NCBI GenBank assembly: GCA_965260995.1
Contig: CBDHCD010000003.1
Coordinates: 2,046,001-2,110,000, forward strand
Reading direction: 5' to 3'
Source of the DNA: JBBROS01 sp965260995
Lineage (GTDB): Bacteria; Pseudomonadota; Alphaproteobacteria; Acetobacterales; Acetobacteraceae
Length of the DNA stretch: 64,000 bases
The notes below the pieces were generated by a model that saw only the letters and a list, made by a program, of their open reading frames with translations, ran no database searches and was not told where the DNA came from. The translations under genes and the position numbers were made by a program. Shown here in pieces: positions 34,427-46,478 of this stretch (positions are counted from its first letter, which is position 1; each line of letters opens with the position of its first letter).

Positions 34427-34640
34427 CCCCGCGGGCCTCGCGCCGCCGCTGGCCGGGCCGCGGCGGCCGCGCGGTCCCGGACGCGGTGCCAGAGGCCACG
34501 GTTCGCGGCGGCCCGGCCGTCCGGGCGCGTTCGAGACTTGTTCCCCTATCCGGCGAACTCGAGCCGGGCCTGAGCCGGGGAGCGCGCCTGTCACGGCGCG
34601 GCGCGTTCCCCGGTGCGGCCATCGATCCCGGCCGCGGAGT

Positions 34641-36002
34641 TCACGGCCGTTGCTGATCGGCCGTCGTCTCGAACCGCTCTTCCGCCCCCGGATGGCCTTC
34701 CCCCAACCGGCTCCGTCCGAACAGCTTCTCCCGCAACGTCCCCACCGAATACTCTGTTTTGAACACTCCCCGCCCCTGCAGGACCGGCACCACCAGGTCC
34801 ACGAAATCCTCGAAGCACTCCGGCGCGACCGTCCGCGCCAGCACGAACCCGTCCAGGTCCGCCGCCTCCATCCACCCCGCCAGCGCGTCCGCCACCGCCT
34901 CCGGCCCGCCCACGATCGGCGTCTGCCGCCCGCCCAGCGCCAGGCTGTCCACGAACCGCCGCTTCGTCATCCCCTGCGCCGCCACCGCCGCAAGGTTGGA
35001 GGCGATCGCCTGCGTCGGCGCGGTCCCGATCGCCTCCTCGTCCCCGTAGGCCGCGAGATCCACCCCCATCGACGCCGAGGCGTGCGCCAACGCCCCCTCC
35101 ACGCTGGCGTAACGCTGGTAGTCCGCCAGCTTGGCCGCCGCCGCCGCGCCCGTCTCCGCCACCACGACGGTCGCCCCCATGAGCACCAGCAGGTCCGCCC
35201 GCCCCCGGCCGAGGGCTGCCGCCTCCGCCCGCAACGCCGCCACCGTCGCCGCCACCCCGTCCCGCGCGCCGCCGTTGACGAACACGCACTCCGCGTGCCG
35301 CGCCGCGAACCGCCGCCCCCGCCCCGACGACCCGGCCTGATACAGCACCGGTGTCCGCTGCGGCGACGGCTCGCACAGGTGCACCCCCTCCATCCGCACC
35401 CCGCCGCCCGCGTGCCGCACCGCCCGCACCCGCCCCGGCTCGGCATAGACCCCCCGCGCCCGGTCCCGCACCACCGCGTCCTCCGCCCAGCTCCCTTCCC
35501 ACAGCGCGTAGACGGCCGCCATGAACGCGTCCGCCTGGTCGTAGCGCGCGTCGTGCGCCGCCTGCCGCTCCAGCCCCATCGCCCGCGCCGCGCTGTCCAG
35601 GTAGCCCGTCACCACGTTCCACCCCGCCCGCCCCCGGCTCAGGTGGTCGAGCGTGCTCATCCGCCGGGCGAAGGCGTAGGGCGCCTCGTAGCTCACGTTG
35701 GCCGTCACCCCGAACCCCAGGTGCTCGGTGGCGTGCGCCATGGCCGGCACCAGCAGCATCGGGTCGAGCAGCGGCGCCTGCACCGCGTCCCGCAGCGCCG
35801 CCGCCGCCGAGCCCTCGTAAACGTCGTAAACCCCCAGCACGTCCGCCAGGAACAGCCCGTCGAACAGCCCCCGCTCCAGCGTCCGCGCCAGCCGCACCCA
35901 GTGGCCGAGGTCGAGGTACTCCGCCGACCGGTCGCGCGGGTGCCGCCACATCCCCTGCTGGATGTGACCGACGCACGCCATGTCGAAGGCGTGCAGCCGC
36001 AT
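34641..36002 (-). CDS. LLM-class flavin-dependent monooxygenase (NtaA/SnaA/DszA type)
   Basis: A 453-residue FMNH2-dependent monooxygenase of the bacterial luciferase superfamily, group NtaA/DszA/DmoA. Diagnostic stretches are MWRHPRDRSAEYLDLGHWVR, LERGLFDGLFLADVLGVYDV, FARRMSTLDHLSRGRAGWNV then VTGYLDSAARAMG, and PVLYQAGSSGRGRRFAARHA. Family members oxidise chelators, sulfur compounds or amines; the substrate here is unknown and no flavin reductase gene is adjacent. The ATG at 36000-36002 is the family start. The 214-bp convergent gap to the cupin gene shows no gene. Confidence 0.9.
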   Translation of the reverse strand: MRLHAFDMACVGHIQQGMWRHPRDRSAEYLDLGHWVRLARTLERGLFDGLFLADVLGVYDVYEGSAAAALRDAVQAPLLDPMLLVPAMAHATEHLGFGVTANVSYEAPYAFARRMSTLDHLSRGRAGWNVVTGYLDSAARAMGLERQAAHDARYDQADAFMAAVYALWEGSWAEDAVVRDRARGVYAEPGRVRAVRHAGGGVRMEGVHLCEPSPQRTPVLYQAGSSGRGRRFAARHAECVFVNGGARDGVAATVAALRAEAAALGRGRADLLVLMGATVVVAETGAAAAAKLADYQRYASVEGALAHASASMGVDLAAYGDEEAIGTAPTQAIASNLAAVAAQGMTKRRFVDSLALGGRQTPIVGGPEAVADALAGWMEAADLDGFVLARTVAPECFEDFVDLVVPVLQGRGVFKTEYSVGTLREKLFGRSRLGEGHPGAEERFETTADQQRP

Positions 36003-36007
36003 GGGCC

Positions 36008-36445
36008 TCAACCGCCGTCCCCCGGTGTCGCCTCGGGCGACAGCAACGACAGCAGGTCCTCCTGCGCCACCGCCCGCTTGCGCTTGCGCCGGGCCGCCTC
36101 CGCCCGGGACTGCAGCAGCTCGTTGAACAGCCGGTCCATCGTCCGCCACAGCGGCTCGTCGCCCTGCCGCTCGCTCATCACCAGCCGGTGCACCGCCAGC
36201 GTCACGTTCAGCGTCCCCCGCGTGCTTTCCGGGCGCGGCGAGCGCATCTGCACCAGCGCCTTCTCCACCTCATCGACCGGCAGCCCCATCGCCACCGCGA
36301 TGTCGCCCGGCTCCGCCCCCGCCCGCCGCAGCCGCCGCGCCTCCGTCACCTGCTTGTCCGTGAGCGCGATCGCCGGCCGCAGCAGTTGCGTCCGCCGCGA
36401 CATCTCGCCCGACCCGCTCCCGGGCGGCTTACCCTTGAACGCCAT
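36008..36445 (-). CDS. Small basic protein with a possible HTH, function unknown
   Basis: A 145-residue protein I do not recognise. The segment TDKQVTEARRLRRAGAEPGD then IAVAMGLPVDEVEKAL looks like a recombinase or transposase-type helix-turn-helix. The next part is helical (TLNVTLAVHRLVMSERQGDE), followed by a basic patch ARRKRKR and a short tail. DNA binding is inference. The ATG at 36443-36445 is preceded by a 236-bp divergent gap that contains the parS site, and the gene is 5 bp upstream of the monooxygenase gene, so the two may be co-transcribed. Confidence 0.65.
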   Translation of the reverse strand: MAFKGKPPGSGSGEMSRRTQLLRPAIALTDKQVTEARRLRRAGAEPGDIAVAMGLPVDEVEKALVQMRSPRPESTRGTLNVTLAVHRLVMSERQGDEPLWRTMDRLFNELLQSRAEAARRKRKRAVAQEDLLSLLSPEATPGDGG

Positions 36446-36600
36446 CGCCCATCCCCGGCGACCTGCGGCTCGTTGCCCCTAGCATCCCGTCTCGCCCATT
36501 GTGGCACGCTGGCCGCCATCTCAGACGAGACGGCCGCCACAGGCAACAAGTCATTCCGACCCGGCCGCCGCGCCCCACGCCGCGCCCCAGCCGCCCCACG

Positions 36601-36618
36601 ATGTTTCACGTGAAACAT
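36601..36618. other. parS centromere-like site (ParB-binding palindrome)
   Basis: The perfect 18-bp palindrome ATGTTTCACGTGAAACAT contains, at 36602-36617, the 16-bp sequence TGTTTCACGTGAAACA, an exact match to the canonical chromosomal parS site bound by ParB/Spo0J in many bacteria, including Caulobacter. It lies in a divergent intergenic region. parS sites normally cluster near the replication origin. No parA or parB gene is in the window. Confidence 0.9.
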
Positions 36619-36681
36619 TTTGATCGCCCCGCCCCAGCCCCCGCCCTTGTTCCGGGCCGCCCGCGGGCGCATCGTCCGGCC

Positions 36682-37890
36682 ATGATCTCGCGCGCCAACC
36701 GGGTGAACCTGCTGATCGGCACGGGCCACTTCCTGTCCCATTTCTACATGCTGATCCTGCCCCCCTTGTTCCTCGCCTGGCAGCCGGCCTTCGGCGTCAG
36801 CTTCGCCCAGCTCGGCATGACCATGATGCTGATGAGCGGCGTCACCGCCGTCCTGCAAACCCCGGTCGGCTTCCTGGTCGACCGCTACGGCGCCCGGCCG
36901 TTCCTCATCGGCGGCGCGCTGCTGATGTCGCTCTCCATCGCCGCCATGGGCTTCGCCACCCAGTTCTGGCACATCCTCGCCCTGTCGGCGCTGAGCGGCG
37001 TCGGCAACTCCGTCATCCACCCGGCCGACTACGCCATCCTCAGCGGCTCCGTGCCCAAGGAGCGCATGGGCCGCGCCTTCGCGCTCCATACCTTCAGCGG
37101 CAACATGGGCTTCGCGCTCGGCCCGCCCGTCATCGCCGTGCTGATCGCCGCCCTCGGCTGGCGCGGATCGCTGGTGCTGGTGGGCCTGCTCGGCGTGCCG
37201 GTCGTCGCCGCCATCTTGGTGCAGAGCCGCGTCCTGGCCGACCAGGCCCAGGCGCACGACACCGGCCCCACCATGTCCGGCCGCGAGTTGCTGCTCACCC
37301 GCCCGATGCTGCTGTTCTTCGGCTTCTTCCTGCTCGGCAGCATGGCCGGGGCCGGCGTGCAGGCCTGGGTCGTCACCGTGCTCCACGACGTCAAGGGCAT
37401 CGACCTCGCGCTGGCCTCCGCCGGGCTGACCGGCTACATGGCCGGCAACACCGCGGGCGTCCTGGTCGGCGGCTGGTTCGCCGACCGGGCCCGGCGCTTG
37501 GCCACCATCACCGTCGTCCTCACCGTCATCTCCGCCACCCTCACCTTCCTGGTCGGGGCGCTGCCGCTCGGCGCGTTCCCCTTGGGCGGGGTCGCCGCCT
37601 GCGCCCTGCTGTTCCTGTCCGGCCTCTCGCTGGGGGCGAGCCGCACCCCGCGCGACGTCATGGTCAAGGACGCCGCCCCACCGGGCCAGATCGGCAAGGT
37701 GTTCGGCTTCGTCAGCGCCGGCCTGCCGCTCGGCTCGGCCCTGACCCCGGTGCCGTTCGGCTACCTGATCGACCACGGCCGCCCGGAGCTGGTGCTGACC
37801 CTGGTCTCCGCCCTGCTGCTCGCCAGCCTGCTGTGCATGGGCAGCGCCCGCTCTGCCGCCCGCCACCCGGCCGCCCTCGCCGCCGAGTAG
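36682..37890 (+). CDS. MFS transporter
   Basis: A 402-residue major facilitator with about 12 membrane helices. The first helix contains LIGTGHFLSHFYMLILPPLF, and the loop between helices 2 and 3 reads GFLVDRYGARPF, the family signature. The substrate is unknown; the early GHF..HFYML motif resembles the fosmidomycin-resistance (Fsr)/NarK-like group. I start at the ATG 36682; an upstream in-frame ATG at 36601 lies within parS and would add MFHVKH. The threonine-synthase-like gene converges with its 3-prime end after 3 bp. Confidence 0.85.
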   Translation: MISRANRVNLLIGTGHFLSHFYMLILPPLFLAWQPAFGVSFAQLGMTMMLMSGVTAVLQTPVGFLVDRYGARPFLIGGALLMSLSIAAMGFATQFWHILALSALSGVGNSVIHPADYAILSGSVPKERMGRAFALHTFSGNMGFALGPPVIAVLIAALGWRGSLVLVGLLGVPVVAAILVQSRVLADQAQAHDTGPTMSGRELLLTRPMLLFFGFFLLGSMAGAGVQAWVVTVLHDVKGIDLALASAGLTGYMAGNTAGVLVGGWFADRARRLATITVVLTVISATLTFLVGALPLGAFPLGGVAACALLFLSGLSLGASRTPRDVMVKDAAPPGQIGKVFGFVSAGLPLGSALTPVPFGYLIDHGRPELVLTLVSALLLASLLCMGSARSAARHPAALAAE

Positions 37891-37893
37891 GCG

Positions 37894-39012
37894 CTACAGC
37901 ACGATCCCCAGCAGCTCCGCGATCCGCGGCGTCGCCTTCAGCCCGCTGCCGGTCAGCACCACCACCGACACGTCCTCCGGCCCGATATGCCCGCTCGCCA
38001 CCAGCTTGCCGTACGCCGCCGAGGCCTGGGCGCAGGTCGGCTCGACGTAGAGGCCCTGCCGCGCCAACGCCATGACCTCCGTCTCGATCTCGACCTCGGT
38101 CAGCAGCGCCGCGCCGCCCAGGCTATCCCTGAGCGCCGCCACCACTTCCGGCAGGCGGACCGGGGCGGCGATGGCCGTGCCTTCGGCGATGGTCGGCTGC
38201 ACTGGCGGCACCTCCATCCGCAGCACGGCCGCGGCGACCGGGCCGCAATGCACCGGCTGCGCCGCCCATAGCTGCGGCATCCGACCGATCGCGCCCGCCC
38301 GCAGCAGCTCCTGGAACCCCATCCAGCAGCCCAGCACGTTCGACCCGGCCCCGCACGGGACCACCACGTGATCGGGCGCGGTGAAGCCCAGGTCCTCCCA
38401 CAGCTCGTAGGCCAGCGTCTTGGTGCCTTGCAGGAAGAACGGGTGCCAGTTGTGGCTGGCGTAGAACATCGTGGCCGCCCGCTGCCCGGCCGCCTCGGCC
38501 GTCTGCTGCCGCGTGCCCGCCACCAGCTCGACCGTGGCGCCGTGCGCCCGCATCTGCACCGTCTTGGCCGGGCTGGTGGCCCCGGGCGCCAGGATGGTCG
38601 CCGCCAGGCCGCCGGCGGCGGCGTAGGCGGCGACGGCCGCGCCGCCGTTGCCGCTGCTGTCCTCCAGCACCTCCCGCACGCCCTGGGCGCGCAGCAGGCT
38701 CAGCATCACGCTGGCGCCGCGGTCCTTGAAGCTGCCGGTCGGCATCAGCCATTCGCACTTCAGCCAGGCCGCGCCGCCGTGCAGGCGACGCCGCAGCAGC
38801 GGCGTGCAGCCCTCGCCCATCGTGATCGGGTCGTCAACGGCGAACGGCAACGCCGCGCGGTAGCGCCACAGGCTGCGCTCCCGGCGGTCCACCTGCTCGC
38901 GCCGCAGCCCGGGCAGCGGCGTGAGCGTCAGCGGCTGGCCCTCGTCACCGCACCATCGCGGCGGATCGAGCGGGTACGTCGTCCCCGTGCGGGGATCGAG
39001 GTAACGGATCAT
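37894..39012 (-). CDS. Threonine synthase-like PLP enzyme
   Basis: A 372-residue fold-type II PLP enzyme. The cofactor lysine is Lys96 in PTGSFKDRGA, the phosphate loop is VVPCGAGSNVLG, and SSGNGGAAVAAYAAAGGL binds the cofactor and substrate carboxylate. Sequence style fits threonine synthase or a close relative such as a threonine dehydratase-like or diaminopropionate-type enzyme; the N-terminal zinc-ribbon-like start (YLDPRTGTTYPLDPPRWCGD) resembles long threonine synthases. It is divergent from the M20 peptidase gene with a 68-bp gap. Confidence 0.82.
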   Translation of the reverse strand: MIRYLDPRTGTTYPLDPPRWCGDEGQPLTLTPLPGLRREQVDRRERSLWRYRAALPFAVDDPITMGEGCTPLLRRRLHGGAAWLKCEWLMPTGSFKDRGASVMLSLLRAQGVREVLEDSSGNGGAAVAAYAAAGGLAATILAPGATSPAKTVQMRAHGATVELVAGTRQQTAEAAGQRAATMFYASHNWHPFFLQGTKTLAYELWEDLGFTAPDHVVVPCGAGSNVLGCWMGFQELLRAGAIGRMPQLWAAQPVHCGPVAAAVLRMEVPPVQPTIAEGTAIAAPVRLPEVVAALRDSLGGAALLTEVEIETEVMALARQGLYVEPTCAQASAAYGKLVASGHIGPEDVSVVVLTGSGLKATPRIAELLGIVL

Positions 39013-39080
39013 GTCATTACCTGCCTTGCTGCTCGTCGGTCCCCATGTAACAGGAATGCGTGGACCGCGAAGGCTAGGCA

Positions 39081-40184
39081 ATGGACCGTTCGACCCGCGC
39101 CGTCACTCAACTCGCGCAGGACCTGGTTCGGATCGACAGCCGCAGCGGCGTCTCCAACCAGGCCGTCGCCGCCCGGCTGGAGCCAGAGCTGGCCGGGTTC
39201 GAGGTCGAGCGGCTGCGCTACGTCGATGACGACGGCGTGGACAAGGTGGTGCTGGCGGCGGCGAGGGGCCGGGGCGGCCTCGCCTTGTGCGCCCACATGG
39301 ACACCGTGCCCGACACCGGCTGGCTGACCGACCCGTGGTCGGGGCGCATCGAGGACGACGCCCTGTTCGGCCTCGGCGCGGTGGACATGAAGGGCGCGCT
39401 CGCCGCCGTCGTGGTCGCGGCGCAGGCGCTGCCGACGCGGGTCCCGGTCGCGCTGCTGCTGACCGCCGACGAGGAGACGACCAAGGCCGGCGCCCGCACC
39501 CTGCTCGGCAGCGGCCTGGCCCGGCGCTACGCCCCCTGCGGCATCGTCGTCGCCGAGCCGACCGGCTTCGTGCCGGTGCGCGGCCATCGCAGCCACATCG
39601 AGTTCACGGCCACCGCCACCGGCACCCAGGCACACAGCGCCACCGGGCGCGGCCGCAACGCCAACTGGGACCTGGTGCCGTTCCTCGCCGACTTGCGCCG
39701 CATCCACGACCGCCTCCGCCACGACCCGGCGCTGCACGACGCCCAGTACGACCCGCCGTTCAGCGACTTCAACCCGGTGATCGACAACTACGGCGCCGCG
39801 ATCAACATGACGGTGCCGAAGGCGGCGGTGCGGATCAAGTTCCGTTACAGCGCCGGCGTCGATCCCGCGCCGATCATCGACGAGGTGCGCACGGCCGCGC
39901 GCGCCGCCGGGCTCAGGCTGAGCGAGCGGCGGGAAGGCAGCCCGCCCGAGCTGCCGGCGACGCACCCGCTGATCCGCCGCGCCGCCGACATCACCGGGCG
40001 CGCGCCGCGCACCGCCGCCTACGGCACCGACGCCTCGGTGCTGCAGGCCCTGGCACCCTGCGTCGTGCTCGGGCCGGGCGACATCGCCGCCGCCCACTCG
40101 CCGCGCGAGTCGATCAGCCTGTCGGCGTTGGCCGACGCCGTGACCCTGTTCGGGCGCATGGCCTCGGAGTTCGCCCCGGGTTGA
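39081..40184 (+). CDS. M20 family metallopeptidase (ArgE/DapE type)
   Basis: A 367-residue two-zinc amidohydrolase of the ArgE/DapE/ACY1 family. Zinc ligands and catalytic residues are seen in LCAHMDTVP, GLGAVDMKGALAA, LTADEETTKAG (general base Glu) and the C-terminal AAHSPRESI. The dimerisation domain lies between. The substrate could be N-acetylornithine, succinyl-diaminopimelate or another acylated amino acid; the context beside a threonine-synthase-like enzyme does not decide. A tandem repeat begins at its stop codon. Confidence 0.88.
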   Translation: MDRSTRAVTQLAQDLVRIDSRSGVSNQAVAARLEPELAGFEVERLRYVDDDGVDKVVLAAARGRGGLALCAHMDTVPDTGWLTDPWSGRIEDDALFGLGAVDMKGALAAVVVAAQALPTRVPVALLLTADEETTKAGARTLLGSGLARRYAPCGIVVAEPTGFVPVRGHRSHIEFTATATGTQAHSATGRGRNANWDLVPFLADLRRIHDRLRHDPALHDAQYDPPFSDFNPVIDNYGAAINMTVPKAAVRIKFRYSAGVDPAPIIDEVRTAARAAGLRLSERREGSPPELPATHPLIRRAADITGRAPRTAAYGTDASVLQALAPCVVLGPGDIAAAHSPRESISLSALADAVTLFGRMASEFAPG

Positions 40185-40217
40185 TCAGGGGGGTTGATCA
40201 GGGGGGCTGATCGAGGC
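40179..40217. repeat. 13-bp tandem repeat (three units) at a convergent junction
   Basis: GGTTGATCAGGGG at 40179-40191 and 40192-40204 is followed by a diverged third copy GGCTGATCGAGGC. The first unit contains the stop codon of the M20 peptidase gene. The array fills the convergent gap to the acyl-CoA dehydrogenase gene. Confidence 0.88.
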
Positions 40218-40224
40218 GGCCTGG

Positions 40225-41424
40225 TCAGAACCCCAGGATCGCCTTGGCGACGATGTTGCGCTGGATCTCGTTGGTGCCGCCGTAGATCGAGATCTTGCGC
40301 CAGTTGAAGTAGGCGGGCGCGGCCTCGGCGGCGAACTCGGGGCCGACCGGCTCCTGGTTGCTGCCTTCCTCGGAGTCGTCGTAGGGCAGCACGTAGGGGC
40401 CGACCACGTCCATCAGCAACTCGGTGGTCGCCTGCTGCAACTCGCTGCCCTTGATCTTGAGGATCGAGCTGGCCGGGTTGGGCTTGCCGCGCTCCTGCTT
40501 CCGTTCGTCGGCGACGACGCGCAACTGGGTGATCTCCAGCGCCTTCAACTCGATCTCCACCGCCGCCAGCTTCTCGCGGAAGTGCTGGTCCTCCAACAGC
40601 GGCAGGTCGCCGACCCGCTCCAAGGCGGCCAGTTGCTTGATCCGCCGCACCCGCGCCTTGCTGACGCCGACGCGGGCGATGCCGGTGCGCTCGTTGCCGA
40701 GCAGGAACTTGGCGTAGTCCCAGCCCTTGTTCTCCTCGCCGACCAGGTTCCCGGCCGGCACGCGCACGTCGTCGAACCACACCTCGTTGACCTCGCGGTC
40801 GCCGTCCAGCGTCTCAATCGGGCGCACGCTGATGCCGGGCGTCCCCATGTCAATCAAGAGGAAGCTGATGCCCTGCTGCTTCTTGGGCGCACCCGGGTCG
40901 GTGCGGACCAGGCAGAAGATCCAGTCGGCGTACTGGGCGAGGGTGGTCCAGGTCTTCTGGCCGTTGACGAGGTAGTGGTCGCCGTCCCTGACCGCGGTCG
41001 TGCGCAGGCTGGCGAGGTCGGAGCCGGCGCCGGGCTCACTGAAGCCCTGGCACCACCAGATGTCGAGGTTGGCGGTCGCCGGCAGGAACTGGCGCTTCTG
41101 CTCGTCCGAGCCGAACTGGGCGATCACCGGGCCGACCATGCTGGTGTTGAAGCCGAGCGGCGGCGGCGCGCAGGCCTGCTGCATCTCGTCCTGGTAGATG
41201 TACAGCTGCACCGGCGACCAGTCCTGCCCGCCCCATTCCGTCGGCCAGTGCGGCGCGGCCAGGCCGTGCGCGTTCATGATGCGCTGCGCTTCCACCTGGG
41301 CGTCGCGGCTGACGTGCTCGCCGCGCTTGACCTGGTCGCGGATGCGGGCCGGGATCTCGGTGTTGAAGAAGTCGTGCATCCGTTCCCGGAACGCCACCTC
41401 TTCGGGCGTGAAGCTCAGGTCCAT
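40225..41424 (-). CDS. Acyl-CoA dehydrogenase
   Basis: A 399-residue FAD-dependent acyl-CoA dehydrogenase, first oxidation step of acyl-CoA breakdown. It shows the N-terminal helical domain (MDLSFTPEEVAFRERMHDFF), the FAD-binding stretch CQGFSEPGAGSDLASLRTTA and the end ISIYGGTNEIQRNIVAKAIL. The insertion VGPYVLPYDDSEEGSNQEPV resembles the steroid/medium-chain FadE-like group. It follows the thiolase gene by 13 bp as the last gene of the fad operon. Confidence 0.93.
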   Translation of the reverse strand: MDLSFTPEEVAFRERMHDFFNTEIPARIRDQVKRGEHVSRDAQVEAQRIMNAHGLAAPHWPTEWGGQDWSPVQLYIYQDEMQQACAPPPLGFNTSMVGPVIAQFGSDEQKRQFLPATANLDIWWCQGFSEPGAGSDLASLRTTAVRDGDHYLVNGQKTWTTLAQYADWIFCLVRTDPGAPKKQQGISFLLIDMGTPGISVRPIETLDGDREVNEVWFDDVRVPAGNLVGEENKGWDYAKFLLGNERTGIARVGVSKARVRRIKQLAALERVGDLPLLEDQHFREKLAAVEIELKALEITQLRVVADERKQERGKPNPASSILKIKGSELQQATTELLMDVVGPYVLPYDDSEEGSNQEPVGPEFAAEAAPAYFNWRKISIYGGTNEIQRNIVAKAILGF

Positions 41425-41437
41425 GTGTGCGCCTCCC

Positions 41438-42619
<1,182 letters not shown>

Positions 42620-42624
42620 GGTTC

Positions 42625-44246
42625 CTATCCTTCTTGCTGCATCAGCTCGCGCTTGGCGAGCTTGCCGACGGGGGTGTGGGGCAGTTGGTCGCGGACTTCG
42701 AGCGCGGCCGGCAGCTCGTGCCGCCCGAGGCGTTCGGACAGGAAGGCGCGCAGGGCGTCGAGCGTCAGCGGCGGGCAGCCGTCCCGCATGGTGACGAACG
42801 CCTTGGCCGCCTGGCCGCGGTAGGGGTCGGGCACGCCGATCACGGCGGCTTCGCGCACGTCCGGGTGCTCGTGGATGGCGTCCTCGACGGCGCGGGGATA
42901 GACGTTGAAGCCGCCGCTGATGATCATGTCCTTCTTGCGGTCGACCAGCACGAAGCGGCCGTCGGGCCGCATCAGGCCGACGTCGCCGGTGAGGAACCAG
43001 CCGTCGACGAAGGCGCTCGCGTTCTCCTCGGGCCGCCGCCAGTAGCCCGGCGTCACGTTGGGGCCGCGAACGCGGACCTCGCCGACCTCGCCGGGGGGGA
43101 GCGCCCGGCGCGGGTCGTCGAGCGAGACGACTTGCAGCTCGATGCCGGGCAGCGGCACGCCGATCTCGCCCGGCTCCTGGTCCTGGCCGGGCAGCAGGTT
43201 GGTGCCGGCGGGCGCGGTCTCGGTCATGCCCCAGCCGCCGCCGAGGCGCAGGCCGCCGGTGAGCGCCCGGAAGCGGATGGCGATCTCGTGCGGCAGGGCA
43301 GCCCCGCCGCTGCTGGCGCTGCGCAGGCTGGACAGGTCGCGGCCCGCGACGCCGGGGTGGTTGACGAGGGCGATCCACATGGTCGGCACGCCGGGGACGT
43401 GGGTGCAGCGCCCCCGCTCGATGGCGTCCAGCACGGCGTCCACTTGGAAGCGGGGATGCAGCACCAGTTCCATGCCGCCGGCGATGGCGCGCAGCATCAC
43501 CGCGGTGAGGGCGTAGATGTGGAACAGCGGCAGCACGCACAGCACGCGGTCGGGGCCGCCGACGTCGCGGCCGATGCCGCGATACCAGGCGTTGTAGATG
43601 GCGACGGCGCTGGTCAGGTTGGCGTGGGTCAGTTGCGCCGCCCGCGGCTGGCCGGTGGTGCCGCCGGTGTACTGCAGCACGGCGGCGGCGTGGGGGTCGA
43701 TCTCGGGCCAGGCGAGGGGCGGGCCGTCGAGCGCGTTCATGTCGAGCGCGCCGGGCGGCATCGGCTCCGCGCCGCCGCCCGGCCCCCAGTCGGCGTCGTC
43801 GGCGACGATCAGGCGGTCCAGCGAGTCCCGGACTGCCAGGGCTTGCGGCAGCACGCCGGGCAGGTTGGTGGTGATCAGGGTCCGCGCCCCGCTGTCGTCC
43901 AGCTTGCGCGCCACCGCCCGTGGCGGGTCGAGCGGAGTCAGGTGGACGACCCTCGCCCCGAGGCGGAGCGTGGCGAAGAAGGCGAGCGGGTGGGCGGGGC
44001 TGTTAGGCAGCAGCAGCGCCACCGCGTCCCCGGGTCGGACGCCCGTCGCATGCAGGCCGCGGGCGAGGCGGTCCGCGCGGTCGCGCAACGCGACGTAGCT
44101 GACGCGCCGGCCGCGGAACTCGATGGCCGGGCGGTCGCCATACCGCGCCGCCGCGTCGTCCAGCAGCTCCGGCAGGGCGCCGGACGGCAGCGGCGCGCCC
44201 CAGTCGAGGCCCGGGGGGTAGATCGCCTCCCAGGGGTGCGGCCGGG

Positions 44247-44250
<4 letters not shown>
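42625..44250 (-). CDS. Long-chain acyl-CoA synthetase (AMP-forming)
   Basis: A 541-residue ANL-superfamily ligase that activates a fatty acid to acyl-CoA. Motifs: P-loop-like YTGGTTGQPRAAQLTH, GGWGMTETAPAGT, TGDVGLMRPDGRFVLVDRKK then DMIISGGFNVYPRAVED, and the catalytic lysine in TPVGKLAKREL. Chain-length preference cannot be told. The ATG at 44248-44250 overlaps the stop of the upstream multifunctional enzyme by 4 bp (ATGA), so the operon is translationally coupled. Confidence 0.93.
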
Positions 44251-46307
<2,057 letters not shown>

Positions 46308-46373
46308 CTCGTTTCCTTTTATTAAGGCGCGGGCGCTGCCCTCAAACCTTTCGAGGCCGGTGGCCCCAGGCTC

Positions 46374-46478
46374 CTAGAGCGGTTTCAGGTTACACGAAAC
46401 CACTCTAGCCATCGTTCCACGCGGTTGCTCAGCTTTGTCGGACGTGAGGCGCGTCCGACAAAACTGAAACCGCTCTAG
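46374..46478. repeat. Miniature inverted-repeat element between livF and fadJ
   Basis: A 105-bp stretch is bounded by perfect 15-bp inverted repeats: CTAGAGCGGTTTCAG at 46374-46388 and CTGAAACCGCTCTAG at 46464-46478. Inside lie a third, inverted partial copy GAAACCACTCTAG (46396-46408) and a separate hairpin with 11-bp arms, TTTGTCGGACG at 46434-46444 and its complement at 46452-46462. The right end supplies the TAG stop codon of livF. There is no transposase, so it is a REP/MITE-like repeat. Confidence 0.85.

Noticed and set aside
34427..34640. A small gene in the cupin-monooxygenase gap
   Set aside because: Open frames there are arginine/glycine-rich shadows without a start signal, and the genes on both sides converge.
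46374..46478. An insertion sequence between livF and fadJ
   Set aside because: Inverted repeats are present but the 105-bp element has no transposase and no recognisable target-site duplication.
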